From NCBI GenBank assembly GCA_013396635.1, contig WBMW01005650.1, forward strand, positions 4,396,247 to 4,460,246: DNA of 64,000 bases, read 5' to 3'. Position 1 is the first letter of the stretch, and every line of letters starts with the position of its first letter. Below are positions 50,291-60,910 of the stretch, in pieces. The stretch is from Penelope pileata. Its lineage: Eukaryota > Chordata > Aves > Galliformes > Cracidae. The translations under genes and the position numbers were made by a program. The notes beneath the pieces were generated by a model that was given only the letters and a program-made list of their open reading frames with translations, did no database searches and was not told where the DNA came from.

Positions 50291-50821
50291 TTCTGCTTCG
50301 AAAGTAATGCCTCCTATTTTATTATGTTGACACATGATATCAGAGGCAAATGTTGATGGTATGGCAGTAGAGGTTGAACCTTCCCGCCAGTATTACATTC
50401 CATTTTGTTGCTGTGTGACAGATGGCAGCAGAGGGGCACTCTGACACAATGGTGTCTGACATGGGGGTGCCAATGAAGCAAAGGGGTGGAATTGATTTCC
50501 TCCATGTGGAAAAAATAGCACCCATTGACATTCCTCAATGCTTGCTGAACGTTTATGGAGACCAACTAGTGGATGTGAGCACAGTGAGGCGGTGCTGGTG
50601 CGTTTCAGCAGTGGTGACAGCAGCACTGGTGCAGATTTTTAGAAGCATGGCATGCAGGCTCTTGTTCATGGGTGACAAAAATGCAGAGCTAATGGTGGTG
50701 GCCATGTTTTAAAGAGTGTTTTGAAGCTGAGAATTTTCTCTATCAAACAGTGTTATTGTGCTCTTTGTATCTGTTGTAGTTTCCATGGAAATAAATAGGA
50801 GGCATTACTTTCAGAGCCACC
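50291..50821 (+). mobile_element. Mariner (Galluhop-like) deletion derivative, copy 2
   Basis: The 29-bp terminal inverted repeats (50291-50319 and 50793-50821) share the identical 20 bases GAAAGTAATGCCTCCTATTT. TA follows the right end (50822-50823) and CA precedes the left (50289-50290), consistent with a mariner TA duplication with one mutated copy. About 130 bp of leader closely matches the copy at 37.3 kb. The transposase N-terminal third is kept and joins, near 50622-50640, to the gene's last part, so the central catalytic D,D region is absent. At 531 bp against about 1.2 kb for the family, it is non-autonomous and could only have moved with transposase supplied in trans. Confidence 0.92.
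50422..50715 (+). pseudogene. Mariner transposase fragment, deleted and frameshifted
   Basis: The frame from the ATG at 50422 gives a mariner-type N-terminus. After a leader of about 12 residues come MKQRGGIDFLHVEK and IAPIDIPQCLLNVYGDQ, then VDVSTVRR, the helix-turn-helix DNA-binding region that recognises the terminal repeats. A one-base frameshift lies between about 50590 and 50601: afterwards the family sequence continues in the second frame as Arg-Phe-Ser-Ser-Gly-Asp-Ser. In that frame, GMQALVH (50649-50669) and an Ala-Asn-Gly-Gly near 50688-50699, both typical of the mariner C-terminal end, are visible but are broken by a TGA at 50673. The catalytic aspartates are lost with the internal deletion. 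It cannot encode active transposase. Confidence 0.88.
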
Positions 50822-53305
50822 TACTTACTGAATTGTTGTAGGGAGATGTACAATCTTTGAATTCTCATCAGTGCAAAAAGTAAAGTTTATGTCAACATGT
50901 CAAAATACCATGTTCCTATATTTTTGATACAAACAGTTCCCTTACTTTTGATCATTGCAAAGACTGAACATGGCAGACATAGAAGGAATTGAGGGAACCA
51001 TTAACAGCTAAGCTTTTTTGGATTAACAGCTTTCAAAAAATACCTCCATATCTTTTGATCACAAATGAAGAGTTGTTGAAAGATAGCAACTGTTACACTC
51101 ACTCCTATTTGGCAAAGAAGTTGTCTTGTTTTGTGGCAAATCAGCATGTTATAAAACAACTAGTCAAAACTGTTACATTGATTCAGGAGCTGACAGCATT
51201 TCTGTTCATTTCTCATCAATGACCTTGTCTGAAGGAAAAACATGGTATATTCTAGATAATGTTTACCCAAGAGGTAAGAAACATTTTCAGCAATTGAATG
51301 TAAATTGTATGAAATCTCAGCCTACACAGGCATTAAATTCCATACTCTCTGGCGTTCACATAAAGTCAATCCTGAAAGGATCACATCTTTATTAGTGCTT
51401 ACAGAGAATAATTTTGATAATTTCTTATTGTATTGACTTTATGACTGTACAAATCTGAAATGACAGTGGGTGTGTATGTGTATGAATGACAAGCATGGCA
51501 CAGGAAGGCTTTTACTGAAAGCACAGTAGGCGCAAAGGGTTTGCAAAGGCAGCTGGAAATCAGCTGAAAATCACTCCTGTGAGCCACAGGGGAGTGAGAA
51601 CAGGCTGACAAACCTGCAGTTGTGGCATAGAAGCCCTGACGTGACTTCCAGTTACATGGAGAGTTTTAGTTAGACCAAAATTAGTACTCAGCTCTGAAGT
51701 TTCAAACCAATTCTTTAATTGCTGGGACATTCTTTCTCCCTTCCCTGTTCCCTTATGAGAAAACAAATAAGACCCACATTGAGTGAAAAATCAGGCTCAT
51801 GCAGACAGAACAATCAGACATGTTTATGCAGAAATACCGATCTCAGCCTTCATACGCAATTTAATGCAAATGTGTGCTTTGATGGGATTCTTAGGAAGCT
51901 GAAAAAACAAATACGCAGGAGAAACCCAGGTAGAGAGGAAGAGGTTTACTTACTGGGTCTACTCTCTCCCACATCTAGACCAAAATGGTTATAATTAACT
52001 CTCAAAAATTAAGGAAGAATGATAAAGACTGACTGCTGAGACAGAGGAATTGAACAGTCTCTTTCTTCAAATGTTTTTCCTTCAGGGCAAGTTTGAATAA
52101 ATAAGCCAGTTTTTATCCTGACTCCTTCGAGCGAGTATAGAGAACACAAATAGTGTTAGATAAAAAGAGGATTCAAAGATACATAGCTCTCTCCTACCTC
52201 ACTGTCAAAATTACCCAAACTGATTATTAGCTAACGCTTAGCTAGGCTCTTGTACCAACACTCGAACTACATGGAATTTTTCTCCTTTGGAATTTCATTG
52301 CAAACAGAAAATTCAGTGGCAGGCGCGTTAAGGGGTACGAACTGCTCAGATGTGCTCTCCGTGATGGAGCTTGGTTTGTGTTCTGAGCAAGGTATGGCTG
52401 TGACCCAGGGTGAATTTCTTGCTGGAGCTACATAGAGCACTTCCAACTGAGTTGTCTTCTAAGCTTTTTGTGTCTGCTTGCACCCAGAGCTCAGCCTGAT
52501 AGTCAGAAGAGTATGTATCCTTTCCAGTTAAAGTAGCAGCCTCTCTAAAGGAAAAGATTTACTTTTTCCTAATTTCTAGTAAAAAATAAACAGAAGTTTT
52601 GTTCCCATCAGAGCATCTCTATGATACCAAACACTGTTGTATAAAATCAGACAGGGAACTCTTCATACTCATATAAAAATGCTGATGCTGGCAAAAAAAA
52701 AAAAGAAATAGAAAAATCATTATATCAATTTCTTATGGCACGGGTTTATTATTTCCTGTTTTTCAGAAATCATACAGTAACTTTTCTAGGTATATCCATA
52801 TTTATTAAAGATGGATGATGGAGGACATTGTAATAGGTAGTGTAATTCTGATTTACTAAGCGCTGTAAAATCTTCTGTCCTTATAAGAAAGCAAATAAGT
52901 CTTTGGTTTAAAACTTTAACCTTCTTCAAACATTTTCCAACTCTTCATTTATTCATTTTATTTATTTCCTGGTTCAAGTATTTGATGAAATGCTGCTGAC
53001 ATATTTTAACATTACTCACTTGTTCTGAAAACTACTGTAGCCCATACACCTTTTTACAGTCTGGTCATACAGCATCAGTTTAGTGTTCCTGATCAATGAA
53101 TTCATCCTCACAGTCTCCCAGCTATTTGGGAGAGTAGAATAGCTTAAAATAGTTTAACAACTTTTCCAAAATCATAAAATCAAACTTACATTGCCTAGGC
53201 TGGATTTGTTACTAGAATCAATCACTGCAGAGTCATATGTATATATATAAAGGAGTAAATAGTTATTTAAGAATCTTTCTGTTAGATAACATCTGGAATT
53301 ACTGT

Positions 53306-53340
53306 TATAGTTCATATTTAGGTCATATAGTTCATATTTA
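53306..53340 (+). repeat. 20-bp period tandem duplication
   Basis: TATAGTTCATATTTA occurs twice with period 20, the copies separated by GGTCA. It is a small local duplication in AT-rich DNA. Confidence 0.8.
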
Positions 53341-54911
53341 ATTATAGAAGCTTAGAAGTAAATCAACATTAATTTTTCCCAAAATATAATCTCTGCTTCA
53401 AGATTTCTGGCTGGTTATTGAGAGGCAATTTACTCATTTGCATTTTCTTTCATACCCACCTTCCTAGGCAGAGATAGAAAAACGTGAAAAGAGAGACTGG
53501 TGATTGAAGTAGACTACATACTGAATGGACACTGTGGACTTTCCAACTTAGCCATCTGCATCTCAGTAATAGCACTCCGATTGTGGTTTCCTAAGGAGGT
53601 AGAGATCGCTGCCTAGAGGTCTACTGCTGCTTGTATTTCTTACTAATTACATTCTTAACTGAACATAAATTAAACAAGTACTATGGTGATGCTGGTCCCT
53701 CTGATCTAGTCATCTCTTCCGTTTTACTACTGTAACTATGGAAGCAGAACATGAGTGTCTTTTGATTGACGCAGACTGCATGAAACACAGTATACAAATT
53801 TTGTTTAAAAAATTAAATAACTTATCTTGCAATCCAGTGGTGCAAATAAAGCCTAAGAATGTGTTGTCTAATGTAGATTGCCATCTATAATAGATATTTC
53901 TTCCCAAAGATATTTTTCTAGTTTATTATTGTTGTTGTTCTCCTCTCCTCCCTCTTCCCCCCAAATTATCTGTATTTATTTTGCATGGATTATTTCCCAA
54001 GACAATTTTTGTCACTTCTTTCACATAAAGTGAACTTCAAGGTCTTCTGATGAAAAATCAAAATCTCAGTCAAAATGTTCCTGTACAATACATCCATAAT
54101 AAATAAGCATTGATATTGTAAGCTTAAGAGAGAATTCATTAAGAATCAAATAACAAAAAAGAAACTCAGAAAATAAAATATGAAAAATTAATGAGCTTAT
54201 TGTACAGGAAAAGAGAGCAAAGAGAATAAAACAAGAGAGCTTACTGTAGGCAAGTGTGTTTAATGTTTATTTAAGTAAAAACAAAATGTAAAGAAAGTTA
54301 GATTAGTGGGTAGATGAAAAATATATCCAATGAAGGTAAGAAATAGGAAAATAATGCCTATTGAATTTTCACAAAATTTCATATTTGTCTCATTTTCCTT
54401 TGTTATTTGTTTTCTCATTTAGAAAAGAAATAGAATTAGCAATGATCAGAGGATCCATCTTAGAGTCAAAATAGTTTGACTTTAAAGAATTCAAATATAT
54501 TTTGCATGAAAAATTAAGAGACCCTGTAGGAGTAAAGATCAGAAAAAGTAATATTCTTTCTGTTACTATTTTCAGGATTTTCACAAAGTCACAAATATGC
54601 TTTTACTGCCAAAATATATCATTTGCTTAGTATTACATCAAGATCTTTCAGGTCTTCTAAATAACTACCACCTGAAATTCTACCTATTCATCTTTTGGAG
54701 CATAAAAATAAACACTGCAGCTTCATTTTGATGTGTGCAAATGTGTAAATCAAAGTAGTGCTGTTTTTCTGGAAGTTTTCGTGGACAGAGACTATGTATT
54801 TGAAAATGGACTCCTAACTTCCACAGCAATATATTTTGTTAAATGATCTAGATACTACAGGGTTGGTAGCAAATATCATTGATTAAGAATGATATAAATA
54901 CTGAGCTAATG

Positions 54912-54943
54912 GCTTTTTTTTTTCTTTGAAGAAAAAAAAAAGC
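54912..54943. repeat. T10/A10 palindrome with 15-bp arms
   Basis: GCTTTTTTTTTTCTT (54912-54926) is the exact reverse complement of AAGAAAAAAAAAAGC (54929-54943), with only TG between. The shared interruption (C on one side, G on the other) makes a true inverted repeat rather than two chance homopolymers. It could be a fold-back duplication made during replication. Confidence 0.9.
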
Positions 54944-56388
54944 TGATGTGACAGCCTGAGTTTCTGAATCTGTGTGAGGAAAACGACTTGAAGATAATGT
55001 ACTTGTACAATTAACTTATCTGTGCATTCAATCACACTAAATAAAGCTAATAAAGGGGGGGTTAGATATACCCGTCTGTCTTCCAAACCCAAATGGTGGA
55101 AGTTCAGTAAAGGAAAATACATCATTTACCCTTTTCAGGCCAAAAAGTGCTTCTCAGTCCTAGCACTTCTTTTGGTTTTACCAAAAGAGACAATAAAGGT
55201 GATCTTCAGGCTATAAAAGAGTTAAAGGCAAGGTTCATAAATTACGTTGGCATTTTTCAGATACATAGGAGTAAAAAGAGAATCTGCAAATGGCATGCCT
55301 AAGCTTTTGGCTTTATAGCAGTCTTCACCAACAAAAATGCCGTGACCTGATAGTGGTCCCCCTTCTCCTGTTGGTGTAAGTGGGGAGGAAACAGGTCCTT
55401 AAAAGGAATATAGTTTCAGATCTCCACTAAGATTACAGTTTATATACATGCCCAGGGTAACTCTACCAGCCATTCTGCTGGGAGGACTCAACCAAATGTT
55501 TCGGTAACATGTCTATATAAAAATTAGGTATTCTGAGTTTAGAATGTCATACTAACTTAAAAAATGCCAATTTTGGAAAGAATTGTAATCAATACTGCTA
55601 ATTTTGAGTTGCTAGAGTTTGAGGATGATGCTAATTATTGCAAATGAAAGGGATAAAGGCAAAGCAAATATCAGCGTTTTTATTGCATCCAAGTTCTTTT
55701 AGGAGTCCTCGTCAGCTAGGATATCAGTCATGTACTGTATCAAAGAGCAACAGTCTTTCCTTAGCACAGGCACAGAGCACTACCTAATTTCAATATAAAT
55801 CAAACAAATAACTCTGCTAAACACTTTCAAACTGCTAACATTTAAGATAAGCAAGGCTGAAAAAAAGTTTAGACTTGCTTGTAACGTTTTTTGTTTTTTT
55901 TTTAAATCTCCTGGATGAGGATATTTATTGCTCATTTGTTTATAGACTAAATTGCTCACATCACTGTAAGTAACTTCTGAAATGTTGTTCTCTCAACTGT
56001 GCTAAGCTTTAATATAGCATAGTAATGAGTGGGATGTGCAACTTCTGCTTATCTACTCCATTTTGGACAATGCCAGTGGCTCATGTTTATTAAGAAAGCT
56101 GGCAGTGAAACTGAATCTGGTTTCCTCCTGGTAGATAAACTGTGTCTGAGCTAACATTCATGAGGATCTTGAAAGACTCATTTAAATACAATGCCTAAGG
56201 CTACACATTTTTTTTTCCTGGATTCCAGAGCAGCACATAAAGCTTTTACTTTTCTGATGTTCTTTTGGAACTGATGTTTATATATTACAAAGTCTGACCA
56301 GGACTTTGTAGAAAGTACCAAGAGTCTATGTCTGAACTGAGTGTTCAGGTATTTTTGCATGTTGTTATCCCCACTGCAAGGAAGACAC

Positions 56389-56404
56389 TTTTTTTTTTTT
56401 TTTT
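56389..56404. repeat. T16 homopolymer tract
   Basis: Sixteen consecutive T follow GGAAGACAC and precede GATGAC. No retroposon body is recognised on the complementary strand. Confidence 0.9.
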
Positions 56405-57534
56405 GATGACTTGAAACAAAAGATAAGTGCCATCTTGCCAGTGTATTTGTGTTATAAGGTTCTAGGGAAACTAAACAACAATTTTACCTCTTTTCTCTGG
56501 CACAACAGTTCTCACTCATGCACAAGTGCATTGTGCCTCCTTCATGCCACACTAACCTATGAAGTAACCTATGAAGTATCTTCACTTAATCTGTATCATT
56601 TATTTTAAATATCACTTCCATATGGTTGTCCAAATAACATCTTTTTCAGTTTAACAGCATACTCTGAACCTATTCTGCAGGTAAAAGAAGTATCACATTT
56701 GTCAGCTCTTCAGATAGTAGCCCTTATTTCATATTATGTCTATGCTCTTTTTCTGATGTGCTGAGAACATCTGGATATATTTGGATACCTTTGAATAGAA
56801 AAACATTGAGAAAAACCTGAATAAGCAAGGTATTTTCCTATTTATGGCATCAGTCATTAATGCCATCAATAATTAATGCTGCATGTATTGCTATGCTTCT
56901 ATGTCATCTAAGCATCACATTAATCAAAGCAGCCCATGGAAAAGTAGCATTTTTCATCATCATAGAAAACTTTGAAAGGGTCAAAGGTTTCTGGAATATT
57001 CATGAGGTGAAGGTGCTTGTCAATAAAGAATGTCAGATTTTCTAAGAATAATTGTTGGTTCTGTCTCACTGGTGGCTGTACAGTTTTCTACATCTGTGGA
57101 CAAATTGAGTTTTTCATACAGAAATTGTGTATGTCCTGTATGTGCCAAAAATCTGATCATGTTATTCTAGCAAAGAAATAGAAATCTACAATTATATTGC
57201 AAGTATCCTTAAATAAAAAAATAAAGGTCAGAAAGCCCCAACTCTGAAACACGCTCCCAGGAATACAAGAAGCATCATTCAGGATGCCATACCAGGTCTG
57301 AGGGCTTGATGCCACAGTGTCTGTCCTTCAGGCTCCTGGCCTGCTGACTGCAATCCAGAAACTTATCTTATACTGTACATTAATTTACTCTGGGTCTTAG
57401 TCCTCTGGCAACTTCAGATCTTTAGCAAGCACCTCTTGCTGAATGCAGGGACCTAGTTTCTTTGAGTAGAATTTGTATTTTTTCTTTTAAAGCACAGCTG
57501 AAGGAGATACTGAGTTTCTTTTCTGTACAATAGC

Positions 57535-57610
57535 CAAGTGGTAAGAACACTTGCCCTGTGAAAGGTAAGCACAGATTCAATTCCCTCTAGTCAAACTTCA
57601 AACCTACTCT
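57535..57610 (+). mobile_element. tRNA-derived SINE head or decayed tRNA pseudogene
   Basis: TAGCCAAGTGG fits the RNA polymerase III A box (TRGYNNARNGG). After a normal spacing of 32 bp, GATTCAATTCC matches the B box GGTTCGANTCC at 9 of 11 positions. Between them CTTGCC and GGTAAG form an anticodon-like stem around a 7-nt loop. The outer acceptor stem does not pair, so it is not a functional tRNA gene. Similar but weaker tRNA-like pieces follow within 900 bp. An old SINE family is the best explanation; I cannot name it. Confidence 0.5.
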
Positions 57611-60179
57611 TTCATCTTCCAGATGAGTGCCCAAAACACAAGGCTTGCAAGACACAAGGCTACTCAGGAGGTGGGGAGTGTTGTGCTTTTAGAGCTGTAC
57701 CTTTGTGCAGAAAAAAGCTGAAAATTCACTAGGTCAGAAAGAATGGATAACTCAGCAGTTCAGTGGTTAAGATACTCTCTGTGTTTGGTCTCTGCTCTAA
57801 GGTCTGTTTCTCCTTTCTGTTGTTTAATTCAGTTTCTGTAGAACCTAAAATTCAGTTATATATTCTGTAGAGGAGGATGGCAAATACAGACCTATGTCCA
57901 AATGAGGACTTTAACTCTTAGGTGACAGAACTTCCCAGCTGCCCATTCAGGGCTTGCACCTAACCAAACAGGCTAATAATTAATATATAAAAAGAAGCTA
58001 CTGGCTGGAATGACAGCAGCCGGCTTTTGAAGGAAAGTGGAGTTAGCTGTGGTTAGAAGCAGTTTCACAGTTTGAAGTGGTAGGCAAGTTAAAAAAAGAG
58101 AAAAGTAAAAAATCTTCTCCTGGGGAAGGAAGATAGATGAAGTAGCATCCAGATTCTGGACCTCAGCTGAGCTGAGCTACTCACTTTGTCAAGAGTGGTG
58201 TAATTCAGGGGCTTATTCAGAGGTGACTATAAAGCTTCAAGTTCAAGCAGTGAGGTCTGTCTGAAGTTGAGCTGTCTGGAGTTTAAGTGACAACTCAGTA
58301 GAGATTTCAGGGCAGAAATTTTAGACCCAACTACTGTTTTGTATCTTACACCTAACGCTCTTACTAGGAAGATCACAACTGATAGACAGGCACCTTAACC
58401 GTAAGCCTGGTCAAACCCCTGTGTTTGAGTGCTAGATATTTTAGAGAGATCTGAATTTCTAACACTGCCATCATATGGAGCTTGGTTAAATATTGGTTTA
58501 AGCAGTACAACTTTTTTTTTGTTGTTTTTTGAAGAATTATGAAAAATCTCGTGGACACTTTATATCCAATTGTCTGATTGCTTGTTCGGTTTAGGTGCTG
58601 AAGCTCTTCTGAATTCTGTGGAATCATGCCAGCTTGTATCCACAGTCTGAGTCACTCGGAATTCAATTGCATCTCTTTTAAGTGCAAAATGTCATTAGTT
58701 GTACCAGAAGCTGACATGAAGTAGCATTTCCACCTAATTGTCCTGTCCTTTTACTGACAGCTTGCAGTTGCCCTTCCAAAACCTTGTCACTTGGAATTTT
58801 ACTGAAAAAGTGCATTTGGTACCATTTTGAACCAGCATTTTCCTTGAAAAGTATTGTTTGAGGAGTAAAGGAGGAAGGGGAGGTAGGCCAGCTGTTTCAC
58901 AAGAGTAAAAGCCTTTCCCATAAAACTATCTCCATCCATTGTAGCTTTCTTCCCCAAAAATATTAATATGCTTCCTTCTCAGAGTCCCTGAAATTCTGAG
59001 TGTGACAAACTCTCATTGTACCCATTCAACTACTATCAATTTCTCTCACATGGAAAGCTGGCAGCATAAAATATTTCACTCAATTTTTGTTAATGAAAAT
59101 GTTATTTAAATAACCTTTATTCACAAACACTGACAAGTGTATTAGTGGTAGTTTATGCAGTAGTGTGTACTAAGATCACTATTACAAAAAATCAAGGAGT
59201 ACTTCCAGTATTCCGATTACTTCCAATACTTCAAGCAATTAGAAAAATAAACTTCTGCTGGCAATACCAGTTAAGATCATAATATTGATACTGGTATTTG
59301 GTCTTCAAAAAACTGATGGAGGATATAGAATTACTTCATATGCCTTAGGTAGGCGTCCTGTGATGATGCTGTAGCAGCCTAACAGGCAGTCAAATGCTGG
59401 CAGCTGTAGCAGGTAGTCAAATGCTTCAAATCTGCTACTCACTTTAGCCCTACATCTGACTGAAGAGTATTCTTTCTTTTTAAATTTCTTTCCGGTCTTC
59501 TGAATTGCACTGAACAGATGGCATAAACCAAAGTGGGGAAAAGGCAAGAATTTTCTGTTACATGCTCCAGTTTCCAAAACACTTCTTCTTACCTTTCTTG
59601 CTTCCCATTCAAACTGAGATAAGCCATTTTGCATTAGTGAGTTCTGGCCATTGTTTGGGAAGACACCAGACAGGAAGCTTGTATCCTAAGGTAAGAACTT
59701 TCATATCATAAACAAGAGGAGCCTAAATTATGGTTGAGACGTAGGTTTTGTATTCAATGTAAAGTAGCCACAACCGGTCTTAAATACATTTTCTTTAAGA
59801 AGAGATGGCTAACTTGACATACTGATATATATCAGTGCTATACGAAAATACCACATCTAACATTTGCAAGAGATCAACTTTGAAAGTAAATAATTTATAT
59901 ATTCGAAAACAGGAAAACTTTAAACGGTCCCAAAAGATCGATTTCAGCGTAGCTGATGATTTTATGTATGCCCAAACAAAAACTCATTTGAAATAGAAGA
60001 AAATTCATCAGTTTTGCATGGTAAAGGCCAAACGTGTAAAGTCTGGACTTCTGAGAAGCAGATATTGAGAGCCTGAATATCAAATGAGATTGCAACAGCC
60101 TATAACGGAAATAAAGGAAATCATTGTTGTTAAATGCCCAAATCACAAGTCATGTGCACATAGTATAGAGCCACCACTT
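57611..60179. other. Non-coding DNA with further decayed repeat traces, no gene seen
   Basis: TTCAGTGGTTAAGATACTC at about 57755-57773 looks like a second tRNA-derived SINE head on the plus strand. On the minus strand, GGTTAAGGTGCCTGTCTATC (about 58381-58400) looks like a third. The unrecognised minus frame at 59305-59634 (109 codons) includes a small internal duplication around GGCAGTCAAATGCT. No exon evidence. Confidence 0.55.
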
Positions 60180-60910
60180 GTAAAAACATGAAGAATTCTT
60201 TCACAAAGTTCTGAAACAGGGGGAAAAAAATCCAAACAACTTAGTAGAAATACAAAAACTCAGAAGACAGCCAAGGAAAATTAAAAGGTAATTATCACTA
60301 TGTTGGATAAGGAACAAACTAATTAGAGCATCAATAACAAGGACATGTGATGAACCAACAGAGAGTGTAAAAGTGATGGATAAAGAAAGCAGGAAGACAT
60401 TTTAATAGATCAAGAACATTTGTTATGGAGTAGGATACTGACAGAAACTAGCTGACTGGAAAGAGATGCTGAAAATGCTAAATGTAATAAACAGAGAAGA
60501 AAAAAGATGGGAATGTTACTACTTAATGTAAAGCAGATGTATCAATATCTGTTAAATTTTAAGAGAGGAAAGAAGCACAATTGAAAGATTTGGTAGGAAA
60601 AGGAAGTCTTAGACTCAGTCCTGAGGGCACAGGACCCTGCAAATGGCATGGAAAACAAAGGCTCAGTCATTAGAGATATGGAAAGATTGCAAAGCAGCAG
60701 ATTGAGACTTTACTGCATTGCAGTACAGGATACACAATTCTGAAAAGAGTCAAGGGATAGCTGGAGAAAAGTGACTTGATTCAATGTCACAGTGCTTAAG
60801 AGAACATGAATTCAAACTGAAGAAAGGTTGTACCCTAAAGGAATTAACAAAGAATCCTTTAAAAGAAAGAGAGAATGAGGAAAAAGAAAGCAGCACGCTT
60901 GAATAAATAA
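60180..60910. other. Strongly purine/A-rich block on the plus strand
   Basis: For about 700 bp the plus strand is dominated by A and G with few T. This is a marked strand asymmetry compared with flanks such as the T-rich 62570-63260. Sense strands of LINE-type retroelements are often A-rich, so an old unrecognisable retroelement body is possible. No open frame or family motif remains. Confidence 0.45.

Larger units (their letters stand above)
50824..57534. other. AT-rich non-coding stretch, no gene seen
   Basis: All frames are under 92 codons and unrecognised. There is a 20-bp duplication (TATAGTTCATATTTA recurring, about 53306-53340), a pyrimidine tract at about 53937-53961, A-rich DNA from 54120 to 54330, an A12 tract at 52693-52704, a T16 tract at 56389-56404, and a short duplication AACCTATGAAGT near 56552-56576. 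No exon or promoter signs. Confidence 0.7.

Noticed and set aside
57535..57610. Functional tRNA gene
   Set aside because: A and B boxes are present but the acceptor stem does not pair, so only a tRNA-derived remnant is claimed.
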